A DNA stretch of 53,707 nt. Source: an uncultured Mycobacteriaceae bacterium (lineage in GTDB: Bacteria; Actinomycetota; Actinomycetes; Mycobacteriales; Mycobacteriaceae). The position numbers were made by a program, and so were the translations under genes. A model generated the notes under the pieces. That model made no database searches and was not told the DNA's origin. It saw only the letters and a list, made by a program, of their open reading frames with translations. Shown piece by piece: positions 1 through 8,339 of the stretch. The stretch's first letter is position 1. Each line of letters starts with the position of its first letter. The stretch is taken from NCBI GenBank assembly GCA_903927745.1, contig CAIYOH010000065.1, positions 1-53,707 on the forward strand, read 5' to 3'.

Positions 1-44
1 CAAACGAGCGCACTCGGCCACCCAGTATCCTTAGCAATTCGCGC

Positions 45-117
45 GCCCCTATAGCTCAGTTGGTAGAGCTACGGACTTTTAATCCGCAGGTCCTAGGTTC
101 GAGTCCTAGTGGGGGCA
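45..117 (+). tRNA. tRNA-Lys (anticodon TTT)
   Basis: The sequence folds as a full cloverleaf. The 7-bp acceptor stem pairs 45-51 with 110-116, with one U-G wobble; the D stem is GCTC/GAGC (54-57 and 66-69). The anticodon loop is at 76-82 with TTT at 78-80, followed by a T arm with the TTCGAGT loop and discriminator A at 117. CCA is genomically encoded at 118-120. The outer pair of the anticodon stem (A71, C87) looks mismatched, which is mild. A transposase remnant begins just downstream, so the 3' end of this tRNA may have been an insertion hot spot. Confidence 0.96.
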
Positions 118-133
118 CCACAGGACTGTATTA

Positions 134-222
134 CTTCGGGTGATGCTTGCCATTTTGGCTTCGGGTGATGCCTGACAGTGTTTCGGCTGATTCTTGACAG
201 TTACTTCGGCTGATCCTTGACA
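134..222 (+). repeat. Four iterated 19-bp direct repeats (probable IS481-like end)
   Basis: Four imperfect copies of CTTCGGSTGATSCTTGACA start at 134, 159, 181 and 204, so the period is 22-25 bp, about two helical turns. They end 8 bp before the ATG of a transposase remnant. Clustered subterminal repeats upstream of the transposase gene fit a transposase-binding end of an IS481-like element; that is an inference. No matching opposite end is visible before msrA. The stretch is visibly less GC-rich than the genes around it. Confidence 0.7.
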
Positions 223-230
223 CTCCCTTC

Positions 231-365
231 ATGAGGGAGATCAGCGTGGCCGAGCAGAGGTATCAAGCGGTGTTGGCCGTCATTAGTGACGGGTTGTCTA
301 TTTCGCAGGTGGCGGGCAAGGTCGGGGTGTCGCGGCAGACGCTGCATGCGTGGCTGGCCCGCTAG
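231..365 (+). pseudogene. Truncated IS481-like transposase (N-terminal helix-turn-helix only)
   Basis: A 44-codon reading frame starts at ATG 231 (MREISVAEQRYQAVLAVI...) and stops at TAG 363-365. Residues of the type 'LSISQVAGKVGVSRQTLHAW' form the N-terminal helix-turn-helix of IS481/IS3-like transposases. An intact protein of this group has about 300 or more residues including a DDE catalytic domain. None of that domain is present, because the frame ends 20 bp before the end of msrA. It is therefore a decayed insertion sequence and not a working gene. Its upstream iterated repeats survive. Confidence 0.75.
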
Positions 366-385
366 CTGCCCGCCCGGTGTCCATC

Positions 386-1117
386 TCAGTTACTGTCGCC
401 GCCGACGAGAACCGGTTGTTCGCGATACAACTCCGGGAATTGACGCTTGAGGTTGTCGAGCTTGGGCATGTCGTTGATGGCGATGTAGGGGTTCGACGGG
501 TTGGAGTTCAAGAAGTCTTGATGATGCGCCTCGGCGGGAACGAAATCGGGCGCATTCTCGACGCTGGTCACGATCGGGGCAGCGAAGACTTTGGCGTTGT
601 TCAGCTGAGTGATGTAGGACTGCGCGATCCTTTTCTGCGTGTCATTACGTGGGAAGAGGGCCGACCGGTATTGGGTTCCGACATCGGGCCCCTGCCTGTC
701 GAGTTCGGTTGGGTCGGCCACGACGGAAAAGTAGATCCTCAGTAATTGACCGTACGTGATCCGAGACGGGTCGTAGGTGATCTCCACCGACTCCGCGTGC
801 CCGGTATCACCGGTACTCACCATGTCGTAGTGGGCGGTCGATGCGGTGCCACCGGCGTATCCCGCGACCGCCCGGGTGACCCCTTTGACGTGTTCGTAGA
901 CGCCCTGGACGCCCCAGAAGCACCCGCCTGCCAGGACGGCAGTCTCGCGGGACCCGCTCGCGCCCACAGGCTCATCCACCGTCGGCCCGGGAATGTTCAC
1001 TGCGGGCGCGGCATTGCCCAGACCCGGGATGAGCTTGGCGCAGGCAGTCATTTCGAGGCTGACCGCGCACAGGAGTACGGCCAGCGGCATGAGTATGGCT
1101 CTCGGCGATCCCCGCAC
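386..1117 (-). CDS. msrA: Exported peptide methionine-S-sulfoxide reductase MsrA
   Basis: Reduces the S-epimer of methionine sulfoxide in proteins. The 243-residue product carries the MsrA signature GCFWG with catalytic Cys66, then the GHAES and GTQYRS blocks typical of the fold. An N-terminal hydrophobic segment (about residues 8-25) ends in MTAC, a plausible but weak lipobox with Cys26, so the enzyme is probably anchored outside the membrane. The mature domain has only Cys66 and no C-terminal recycling cysteines, which implies a one-Cys form or a partner for regeneration. GTG 1117 was chosen because a GGGGA ribosome site lies 5 nt upstream; ATG 1090 is the alternative. It is divergent from msrB. 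Confidence 0.9.
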   Translation of the reverse strand: MRGSPRAILMPLAVLLCAVSLEMTACAKLIPGLGNAAPAVNIPGPTVDEPVGASGSRETAVLAGGCFWGVQGVYEHVKGVTRAVAGYAGGTASTAHYDMVSTGDTGHAESVEITYDPSRITYGQLLRIYFSVVADPTELDRQGPDVGTQYRSALFPRNDTQKRIAQSYITQLNNAKVFAAPIVTSVENAPDFVPAEAHHQDFLNSNPSNPYIAINDMPKLDNLKRQFPELYREQPVLVGGDSN

Positions 1118-1273
1118 GATGGTCCCCGTTCAGTGTCTGTGCTTTTTCCGATGTCCTCAGGCTACTCGCGATCGGCGGCGCGCGATCTGACAACAGTCAC
1201 CCGGTGCTGCGCGCCGCGCTACGGTGGGGGGGATGAGCCCAACCGACTCCTGAGATGCGAAGGCGCTGGCGAG

Positions 1274-1771
1274 ATGAACGTGACGAGAAGGCGGTTCCTC
1301 ACCGCCGCAAGTATGACCGCACTGTCGGTGGTCACGGTGAGCGCCTGCTCCCCGAGCGCGAAGTCGTCGCCGCCCAATGTGCAATTTCCCGTCACCCACA
1401 CCGACGCCGAATGGCGGAAGCTTCTGACCGCCGCCCAGTACAACGTGCTGCGCGAGGCGGGCACCGAAGAGCCGTACAGCAGTCCGCTCAACGACGAACA
1501 CCGGCACGGCGTGTTCAGTTGCGCCGGGTGCGCGCTGAACCTCTACTCGTCGGATACCAAGTTCGACAGCGGCACCGGCTGGCCGAGTTTCTGGAAGGCG
1601 CTGGACAACGCCGTGTTGGAGCGGACCGATTCCAGCCTGTTCATGACACGCACCGAAGTTCTCTGCAAACAGTGCGGAGGCCACCTCGGCCACGTGTTCA
1701 ACGACGGACCGCAGCCGACCGGTCTGCGATACTGCATGAACGGTGTGGCCATGACCTTCGCGGCGCTGTGA
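1274..1771 (+). CDS. msrB: Exported peptide methionine-R-sulfoxide reductase MsrB (Tat lipoprotein)
   Basis: Reduces the R-epimer of methionine sulfoxide. The product has 165 residues. It starts with a twin-arginine motif (TRRRFLT) and a hydrophobic run ending at the lipobox VSAC, Cys25, so it is a Tat-exported lipoprotein candidate. The MsrB domain has zinc cysteines 83/86 (CAGC) and 131/134 (CKQC), the GTGWPSF block and catalytic Cys154 in LRYCMN. The open frame extends upstream to 746, but that part is antisense to msrA and not credible; ATG 1274 begins the signal peptide. With divergent msrA it makes a matched pair covering both sulfoxide epimers outside the cell. Confidence 0.92.
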   Translation: MNVTRRRFLTAASMTALSVVTVSACSPSAKSSPPNVQFPVTHTDAEWRKLLTAAQYNVLREAGTEEPYSSPLNDEHRHGVFSCAGCALNLYSSDTKFDSGTGWPSFWKALDNAVLERTDSSLFMTRTEVLCKQCGGHLGHVFNDGPQPTGLRYCMNGVAMTFAAL

Positions 1772-1862
1772 GCGGACGGACCAGCGATTGCCACTGGCCG
1801 ACGTGGCCCAAGCCGAACTAGCGTGGCGGAGCGGAACAAGGCGGGTGTCGTAGAATCCCCTC

Positions 1863-2162
1863 GTGAAGCAGGCCCGGAGTATTTCGAAGCTCGAACCGGA
1901 TGATCCTCGCCACGGCACGTTGAATGGATACGGGAACCATTACTGCCGCTGCGTCAGGTGCAAAGAAGCCAATCGGGTCAGCCATGCCGAATACATGAAG
2001 CGCGTCCGGGCGGCGGGGAAGGTTGTCGGCAAGCACGGCTCCGACCTGGCGTATCGCTCGGGTTGTCGCTGCGACCTGTGCCGGGAGACGCACAACAAGA
2101 AGTCCCGCGACTACAAGCGCATCCGCCGGCTTCGACGCTTGGCCGAGAAGCAAGGCGGCTAG
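1863..2162 (+). CDS. Small basic protein with duplicated HG[TS]...CRCxxC motif
   Basis: The 99-residue product has two near-identical halves. The first reads H17-G-T ... C28-R-C30-V-R-C33; the second reads H58-G-S ... C68-R-C70-D-L-C73, about 40 residues later. Each half could bind one zinc ion through the three Cys and a His. The C-terminus is strongly basic (RRLRRLAEK), suggesting nucleic-acid binding. Similar short proteins occur in actinobacteria and their phages, but I do not know a function. It starts at GTG 1863 with no strong ribosome site and stands alone between msrB and a small secreted protein. Confidence 0.7.
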   Translation: MKQARSISKLEPDDPRHGTLNGYGNHYCRCVRCKEANRVSHAEYMKRVRAAGKVVGKHGSDLAYRSGCRCDLCRETHNKKSRDYKRIRRLRRLAEKQGG

Positions 2163-2211
2163 CTCGGCGGCGGGCGGAACCAAACGCGCCCCGCACCACG
2201 TCTGAGCCAGT

Positions 2212-2484
2212 ATGAGAATTCCACTCCCCCGGGTGATCACCACAGCGTGGCTCGGCACGGCGATTGCCGTCGGCTGTTGCATCGTGGGGGCGGCACCTTC
2301 CGGCGCCGACTCGGACGAACGCCAGGTCGGCTCAGACCCGTTCGCGAGTCTATGGTGCGACTGCCCCGAGCCCGCTCCGGCGGGCAACGCCGCTCAGACG
2401 GACGAGGCCCGTCGCGGCCTCCACGACGGCCTTACCACCGCGTTGCCGGAGCGACCAGCTGTGGCGGGGCGGCCGGGCCGGTGA
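2212..2484 (+). CDS. Small secreted hypothetical protein with CDC motif
   Basis: The 90-residue product starts at ATG 2212 with a Sec-type signal peptide: basic start, hydrophobic run at about residues 8-28, then AAPSGADS as the likely cleavage zone. The mature part (about 60 residues) has a conserved-looking block PFASLWCDCPEPAPAG followed by a short helix-like segment TDEARRGLHDGL. I recall similar secreted peptides in other slow-growing mycobacteria, with no known role. It ends 1 bp before the convergent DUF4185 gene, so the two share a terminator region. Confidence 0.6.
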   Translation: MRIPLPRVITTAWLGTAIAVGCCIVGAAPSGADSDERQVGSDPFASLWCDCPEPAPAGNAAQTDEARRGLHDGLTTALPERPAVAGRPGR

Positions 2485-2485
2485 T

Positions 2486-3970
2486 CTACGGCAACACGGT
2501 GTGCATCAACATCACGTCGTAGGCGGACCACAGCGACAGGTTGAAGTACAGGTCCCGACCGGACGACCAAGGGTGGATCATCGGCGCGTAGATGCCGCCG
2601 GGCATTGAGAACGCCGACACCAGAGGCTGCTCCGGGCTCCACGGCCCCTGCGGTGACGGCGCGGTCCTCGCGACGACGTCGTTGTTACCGCCGTTGGTGT
2701 AGAGCACCAGGTACTGCTTGAGGTAGTCGTTGTACTGGGCCGACATCTCCCCGACCGGGCCGGGCCACAGCTGCGTCGCCGCACCCGGATTGGCGGCAAC
2801 CCAGTGCCCGCCGTTGTCGCCGTTCCAATACTGATATTTGGTCAGGTCGGGCAGTTGATTCGGCAGCACCCGCGACAGAAACGCCGCGCCGCTGCGCCCC
2901 GCCGGGGTGCCGAACTGGTAAAGGTACCCGTCTTTGCCCGGCATGAACGCGCCCATCTGGAAGTTCTCATTGCCCGGGGTGAATCCGGCTCCGGGCAATG
3001 CATCGGCGGACGCCGTGCGGATGGTGCCGGGGAAAATTCCCCAGTTCTGGCCGTTGTCGAGCGACCGGGCGATTGCCGAGTAGTTCGTGGTCCATTCGCC
3101 GTCGCGGCCCCATTCCCGGATCGACATGTAGCTCATGTATTGGGTTCCGCCGATCGCGAGGGCGGCGGTCGGAATGATTCCCGTTTCGTGAGCAGCCCGG
3201 TGAATGGTGTTGACGACCTGCTTGGAAAGTCCGGTCGTCCACACGGGCGATCCCGAATACTTGTCGTTCGGGACGCCGTCGGAGACGTGGATTCCGTTCG
3301 ACAGATCGTGGTCGGTACTGCGGAACAGGGTGTTGTAGCGCCACTGCTCGCCACGCACCTTGCAATAGCCGAAGGTGTCGCCGAAGGCCATCAAGGCCTG
3401 ACGATTGACGGGATCGCCGTTGTCCCAGACGATTCCGAGGTCGGTGCCGGAGATGCCGAAACGCTCGAGGGTCTTGTTGGGGCCGTTGGGACCGGTCACC
3501 CAGCCGACCAGCGACGTGGGCGCCCCCGCGACCGGCACCGGGGGCGCTGGCGCCGGCTGCGGCGCGGGCGGAACTGCGGCGCCGTTCGGGCTCATCTGGC
3601 CGGCATTCGGTGATTGCGCGGTTCCCGGGGACGGGGGATTCGGCCCCGGCGGCACCACCCCCGCCTGGGGGACGACCGGTGCGGCGTACAGCGGGCCCGT
3701 GGTGGCCGGCTTGAGGAAGGACGAGATCAGGGGGCCCAGCTTGGGCAGGGGAGCCCGGTCGTTGGTGTGCGACGGCCGGCGACCGGTCGGTGGCGCGACC
3801 ACCGGCTGCGGCGCCGGCATGTCAGGCGGTGCCGCCGGCGGGTCCACGTTCGCCTCGGCCGCACTGCACGGCGTGGCGTTCGCCAGCGGAGCGGGACCTA
3901 CCGCGACGACGACGCCGAGCACAGCCGTCGACGCCAGCGAGAGCGTCACGCTTCGAAGAATCGCCGACAT
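2486..3970 (-). CDS. Secreted DUF4185-domain protein with Pro-rich linker
   Basis: The 494-residue product has a signal peptide (about residues 1-33, cut near ANATPC), then a long Pro/Ala-rich segment (about 37-165). A globular region of about 325 residues follows, with repeated beta-propeller-like blocks (SLVGWVTGPNGPNKTLERFG, GIVWDN, MAFGDTFGYC) typical of DUF4185. Such proteins are cell-surface or secreted with unknown substrates. ATG 3970 was chosen because GGAAGG lies 6 nt upstream and the signal peptide starts there; the frame upstream is a GC-rich artefact. It is convergent with the small secreted protein and divergent from the transporter gene. Confidence 0.82.
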   Translation of the reverse strand: MSAILRSVTLSLASTAVLGVVVAVGPAPLANATPCSAAEANVDPPAAPPDMPAPQPVVAPPTGRRPSHTNDRAPLPKLGPLISSFLKPATTGPLYAAPVVPQAGVVPPGPNPPSPGTAQSPNAGQMSPNGAAVPPAPQPAPAPPVPVAGAPTSLVGWVTGPNGPNKTLERFGISGTDLGIVWDNGDPVNRQALMAFGDTFGYCKVRGEQWRYNTLFRSTDHDLSNGIHVSDGVPNDKYSGSPVWTTGLSKQVVNTIHRAAHETGIIPTAALAIGGTQYMSYMSIREWGRDGEWTTNYSAIARSLDNGQNWGIFPGTIRTASADALPGAGFTPGNENFQMGAFMPGKDGYLYQFGTPAGRSGAAFLSRVLPNQLPDLTKYQYWNGDNGGHWVAANPGAATQLWPGPVGEMSAQYNDYLKQYLVLYTNGGNNDVVARTAPSPQGPWSPEQPLVSAFSMPGGIYAPMIHPWSSGRDLYFNLSLWSAYDVMLMHTVLP

Positions 3971-4153
3971 GAAACACCTTCCGGGGCAACGACGTCGTCT
4001 TGACGCACGCGGATTGCTCATGTGACGATAGTGATCAGCGTTGCTGTTGTGACCCCTTATTTTTCGATAGCTGCACATCCGTGACCGTGTCGAAACCCAC
4101 CGCGACGCCCACCGGGATGTTCCCCGCACAGACACCCTGCAGGAGGTCAACCG

Positions 4154-5533
4154 TTGAGCTCGCGTAACGCCCTGCGAGACGCGGCGTTGGGAAGCACGGC
4201 GTATCTGCGCCGGGTGGTCGCCGCGTCCATGGCGGGCACGGTTGTGGAGTGGTACGAGTTCTTCCTGTACGGCACCGCGGCCACCTTGGTGTTCGGCAAG
4301 GTGTTCTTCCCCCGCGGCACCAACGAACTCGATGCGATACTCGCCGCCTTCGTGACTTATGCCGTCGGCTTTGCCGCCCGCCCGGTCGGCGGGTTGGTCT
4401 TCGGCCACCTCGGGGATCGGCACGGGCGCAAGAAACTGCTGCAAGTCAGCCTGCTCTTGGTGGGTGTCGCCACGTTCCTCATGGGGTGCCTCCCGACCTT
4501 CGACCAGATCGGCTATTGGGCACCGGCGCTGCTGGTGGTGCTGCGCTTCATTCAGGGATTCGCCGTGGGCGGCGAATGGGGCGGCGCCGTCCTGCTCGTC
4601 GCGGAGCACAGCCCGAAGGCCAGCCGCGGTTTCTGGGCGAGCTGGCCGCAGGCGGGCGTCCCCGGCGGAAACATACTCGCCACCGCCGTACTGCTTATTC
4701 TCACCTCCAGGCTCTCCGACGCCGCCTTCCTGAGCTGGGGCTGGCGCGTGGCGTTCTGGCTGTCCGCGGTCGTCGTCCTGATCGGTTACTACATCCGCAC
4801 CAAGGTGAGCGACGCTCCCATCTTCGTTGACGCGCAGCGGCAGCCCGGACGTTCGACCACCAACCGGATCGGCGTGCTCGAGGTGTTACGGCGTTATCCA
4901 CGCGGGGTTGTCACCTCGATGGGCCTACGGATGGGCGAGAACACCATGTACTACTTGGTGGTCACGTTCTCCATCACCTACCTCAAGGTGCATGTGCACG
5001 CCGACACCAGGATCATCCTGTGGTGGCTGTTGGCCGCACACGCCGTGCACTTCGCGATCATCCCGCTGGCAGGGCGCCTCAGTGACCGATTCGGCAGGCG
5101 CCCAATCTTTTTCATCGGCGCGATCAGCGCGTGCACCTGGGGGTTTTTCGCCTTCCCCATGATGGACAGCGGGCACGACGCGCTCATCCTGGCGGCGATC
5201 GTCGTCGGCCTGGTGTTCCACGGACTGATGTACGCCGTCGAGCCGGCCGCCATGGCGGAGATGTTCCCCACCCGCATGCGCTATTCGGGGGTGTCGTTCG
5301 GCTATCAGGTGACCGCGATCTTCGCGGGCTCGCTGGCACCGATCATCGCCGTCCGCCTGCTGAAGGTCTACGGGTCCTCAGTACCCATCGCCTGGTACCT
5401 GGCGGCCACCGCGGCGGTCAGCGCCGTCGCCGCCCTAGCCCTTCGCGAGACCAAGGGAATCGACCTCGCGGCCGTCGATCTCGCCGACCTCGAGGGTCGT
5501 GCGGGTGACCGCGCGCTTTCCGGGACCTACTGA
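4154..5533 (+). CDS. MFS transporter, metabolite:H+ symporter (MHS) type
   Basis: The 459-residue product is a 12-segment permease. It carries the MFS motif GHLGDRHGRKK at residues 84-94 between segments 2 and 3, and the block RFIQGFAVGGEWGGA typical of the MHS group that carries dicarboxylates, shikimate, proline/betaine or alpha-ketoglutarate. The substrate cannot be fixed from the sequence. The start is a TTG at 4154 supported by a perfect AGGAGG at 4141-4146, seven bases upstream. It lies 23 bp before the thiolase-like gene on the same strand and could be cotranscribed with it and the carotenoid oxygenase. Confidence 0.88.
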   Translation: MSSRNALRDAALGSTAYLRRVVAASMAGTVVEWYEFFLYGTAATLVFGKVFFPRGTNELDAILAAFVTYAVGFAARPVGGLVFGHLGDRHGRKKLLQVSLLLVGVATFLMGCLPTFDQIGYWAPALLVVLRFIQGFAVGGEWGGAVLLVAEHSPKASRGFWASWPQAGVPGGNILATAVLLILTSRLSDAAFLSWGWRVAFWLSAVVVLIGYYIRTKVSDAPIFVDAQRQPGRSTTNRIGVLEVLRRYPRGVVTSMGLRMGENTMYYLVVTFSITYLKVHVHADTRIILWWLLAAHAVHFAIIPLAGRLSDRFGRRPIFFIGAISACTWGFFAFPMMDSGHDALILAAIVVGLVFHGLMYAVEPAAMAEMFPTRMRYSGVSFGYQVTAIFAGSLAPIIAVRLLKVYGSSVPIAWYLAATAAVSAVAALALRETKGIDLAAVDLADLEGRAGDRALSGTY

Positions 5534-5556
5534 CGAGGCGACCAGTCAGGAGTACC

Positions 5557-6804
5557 GTGCGCTTCATGGATCGCTCGACCGGGACGTGGATTCTTGGCGG
5601 ATACCAGAGCGACTTCGCCCGCAACCTCACCAGAGAGGGCGACGACTTCGCCGCGCTGACCGCCGAAGTGGTCGACGGCACGCTCGCCGCCTGCGGGATC
5701 GGTGCCGAGGGCATCGACGTCGTCCACGTCGGCAACGCGTTCGGCGAGATGTTCGCCAGCCAGGGCCACCTTGGTGCGATGCCGGCAACCGTGTGCGACG
5801 GCCTGTGGGACACCCCCGCCACGCGCCACGAGGCCGCGTGCGCGTCGGGCAGTGTCGCGGCGCTGTCGGCGATGGCCGATCTGCGTTCGGGCACCTACGA
5901 TGCCGCGTTGGTGGTGGGCCTCGAACTGGAGAAGACGGTGGCGGGGGACATCGCGGCCCAGCATCTGGCCGCCGCCGCCTGGACCGGTCACGAGGGAATC
6001 GGCACACGCTATCTGTGGCCGTCGATGTTCGCTGACGTCGCCGACGAGTACGACAGGCGCTACGGCCTGGACGACACGCACCTGCGCGCCATCGCACAAC
6101 TCAACTTCGCCAACGCGCGGCGCAACCCCAACGCCCAGACACGTTCGTGGTCCATCCCCGACCCCATCACCGACGACGACGCCACCAACCCGGTGACCGA
6201 GGGGCGGCTGCGGCGGTTGGACTGCAGCCAGATGACCGACGGCGGCGCGGGCGTGATCCTGGTCAACGACACCTACCTGGAGAACCATCCCGGCGCGCGC
6301 CCGATCGGCCGCATCGACGGCTGGGGGCATCGCACCGTCGGGCTGGGTCTGCGGCAGAAACTGGACCGGCCGGCACCCCAGGGCGACTTGGCCCCGTACG
6401 TGCTGCCGCATGTGCGGGCCGCGGTGCTCGACGCGTTGCGCCGCGCCCGGTTGACGCTCGACGACCTCGACGGATTCGAGGTGCACGACTGTTTCACTCC
6501 CAGTGAGTACCTGGCGATCGACCACATCGGGCTGACCGGCCCGGGCGAGTCGTGGAAGGCCATCGAGAACGGCGAGATCGAGATCGGCGGCCGGCTGCCG
6601 ATCAACCCCAGCGGCGGGCTCATCGGCGGCGGCCACCCGGTGGGGGCCACCGGTGTGCGCATGCTGCTCGACGCCGCGAAGCAAGTCAGCGGGTCGGCGG
6701 GCGAGTATCAGGTCGAGGGCGCCGACTCCTTCGGCACCCTCAACTTCGGCGGCAGCACCGCCACCACGGTGAGTTTCATCGTCAGCTCGACAAGGGATTC
6801 GTGA
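5557..6804 (+). CDS. SCP2-type thiolase-like protein (Rv0914c-like)
   Basis: The 415-residue product has the thiolase fold with nucleophile Cys95 (AACASGS), an HDCF motif at about 310-313 and a GHPVGATG motif near 360. The C-terminal CxG cysteine of biosynthetic thiolases is absent; the final block reads LNFGGSTATT. It therefore resembles SCP2-thiolase-like proteins that work in lipid or sterol side-chain breakdown, though its own reaction is unproven. GTG 5557 follows AGGAG at 5548-5552; ATG 5566 is the alternative but is 13 nt from the site. It abuts the downstream carotenoid oxygenase, indicating one operon. Confidence 0.88.
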   Translation: MRFMDRSTGTWILGGYQSDFARNLTREGDDFAALTAEVVDGTLAACGIGAEGIDVVHVGNAFGEMFASQGHLGAMPATVCDGLWDTPATRHEAACASGSVAALSAMADLRSGTYDAALVVGLELEKTVAGDIAAQHLAAAAWTGHEGIGTRYLWPSMFADVADEYDRRYGLDDTHLRAIAQLNFANARRNPNAQTRSWSIPDPITDDDATNPVTEGRLRRLDCSQMTDGGAGVILVNDTYLENHPGARPIGRIDGWGHRTVGLGLRQKLDRPAPQGDLAPYVLPHVRAAVLDALRRARLTLDDLDGFEVHDCFTPSEYLAIDHIGLTGPGESWKAIENGEIEIGGRLPINPSGGLIGGGHPVGATGVRMLLDAAKQVSGSAGEYQVEGADSFGTLNFGGSTATTVSFIVSSTRDS

Positions 6805-6806
6805 CC

Positions 6807-8333
6807 ATGGCCTTTCAGAACGATGTTGAGATCGTCGGCAAGTTCCTGTCCACGCTGCCCGAGGATGACGACCATCCCTACCGGACCGGGCCGTGGCGTC
6901 CGCAGACCACCGAGTGGGATGCCGACGACCTGACCGTCGTGGAGGGCGAGATACCACGGGACCTCGACGGCATCTATCTGCGCAACACCGAGAACCCGCT
7001 GCACCCGTCGTTCAAGCTCTACCACCCCTTCGACGGCGACGCCATGCTGCACATCGTCGGCTTCCGCGACGGTAAGGCGTTCTACCGCAACCGGTTTGTT
7101 CGCACCGAGGGTTTCCTGGCCGAGAACGAGGCCGGCGGGCCGCTGTGGCCGGGGCTGGCCGAACCGATACAACTCGCCGAGCGCGACAAAGGGTGGGGCG
7201 CGCGGACCCTGATGAAGGACGCGTCGAGCACCGACGTCATCGTCCACCGCGGGGTCGCGCTGACCAGCTTTTACCAGTGCGGGGATCTATACCGCATCGA
7301 CCCGTACTCGGGGACCACGCTGGGCACGGAGACCTGGAACGGGCGGTTCCCATCCGACTGGGGCGTGTCGGCGCATCCGAAAGTCGACCCCAACACCGGC
7401 GAGTTGCTGTTCTTCAACTACAGCAAACAGGACCCGTACATGCGGTACGGAGTCGTCAGCGAGAACAACGACCTGGTCCACTACGTCGACATCCCACTGC
7501 CCGGGCCCCGGCTGCCGCACGATATGGCGTTCACCGAGAACTATGCAATCCTCAACGATTTCCCGCTGTTCTGGGACCCGGGTCTGCTCGAGCACAACGT
7601 GCACATGCCGCGGTTCTACCCTGACATGCCGTCACGGTTCGCGGTCATCCCGCGACGCGGCGGTAGCGAGGACATCCGCTGGTTCGAGGCGGACCCGACA
7701 TTCGTGCTCCACTTCGTCAACGCCCACGAGGACGGCGACGAGATCGTGCTCGACGGCTTCTTCGAGGGCGATCCCCAGCCGCTGGACACCGGCGGAACCA
7801 CCTGGGACAAGCTGTTTCGGTTCCTGGCGCTGGATCGCCTGCAGACGCGTCTGCACCGGTGGCGCTTCAACCTGGTCACCGGGGCGGTCGCCGAGGAGCA
7901 GCTGAGCGAGTCGATCACGGAGTTCGGGACGATGAACGCCGACTACGCGACCCGCAACTACCGCTACACCTACGCCGCCACCGGTAAGCCCGGCTGGTTC
8001 CTCTTCGACGGTCTGGTCAAGCACGACCTGCACACCGGGGGCCAGGAGGGATTCTCGTTCGGCGACGGCGTGTACGGGAGCGAGACCGCGATGGCGCCGC
8101 GGGTGGGTTCCCGCGGCGAGGACGACGGCTACCTGGTCACTCTGACCACCGACATGAACGCCGACGCCTCCTACTGCCTGGTGTTCGACGCCGCCCGGGT
8201 GGCCGACGGGCCGGTGTGCAAACTTCAACTGCCCGAACGGATCTCCAGCGGAACCCACTCAACCTGGGTGCCCGGCTCGCAGCTGCGGCGCTGGGACACC
8301 GCCGACACCGCGGCCGGCGCCGTGGGCCTGTAG
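6807..8333 (+). CDS. Carotenoid cleavage oxygenase (Rv0913c-like)
   Basis: The 508-residue product belongs to the RPE65/carotenoid oxygenase family, non-heme Fe(II) dioxygenases that split conjugated double bonds of carotenoids, apocarotenals or stilbenes. The four iron-ligand histidines are seen in order in SAHPKVDP, LPHDMAFT, FVNAHEDG and GTHSTWVPG. ATG 6807 sits 9 nt after AAGGGA; a GTG at 6801 in frame overlaps the thiolase stop (GTGA) and is possible. Coupling to the thiolase suggests handling of an acyl or isoprenoid substrate, which is an inference. It is convergent with the next gene, 6 bp away. Confidence 0.92.
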   Translation: MAFQNDVEIVGKFLSTLPEDDDHPYRTGPWRPQTTEWDADDLTVVEGEIPRDLDGIYLRNTENPLHPSFKLYHPFDGDAMLHIVGFRDGKAFYRNRFVRTEGFLAENEAGGPLWPGLAEPIQLAERDKGWGARTLMKDASSTDVIVHRGVALTSFYQCGDLYRIDPYSGTTLGTETWNGRFPSDWGVSAHPKVDPNTGELLFFNYSKQDPYMRYGVVSENNDLVHYVDIPLPGPRLPHDMAFTENYAILNDFPLFWDPGLLEHNVHMPRFYPDMPSRFAVIPRRGGSEDIRWFEADPTFVLHFVNAHEDGDEIVLDGFFEGDPQPLDTGGTTWDKLFRFLALDRLQTRLHRWRFNLVTGAVAEEQLSESITEFGTMNADYATRNYRYTYAATGKPGWFLFDGLVKHDLHTGGQEGFSFGDGVYGSETAMAPRVGSRGEDDGYLVTLTTDMNADASYCLVFDAARVADGPVCKLQLPERISSGTHSTWVPGSQLRRWDTADTAAGAVGL

Positions 8334-8339
8334 GCGGCG

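Noticed and set aside
134..222. CRISPR array
   Set aside because: Repeats of 19 bp with only 3-6 bp between them leave no spacers, and they lie at an IS end.
746..1273. N-terminal extension of msrB
   Set aside because: It would lie antisense over msrA; the Tat signal begins at ATG 1274.
3971..4609. Upstream extension of the DUF4185 frame
   Set aside because: It covers the intergenic gap and the antisense of the transporter; the signal peptide and ribosome site put the start at 3970.
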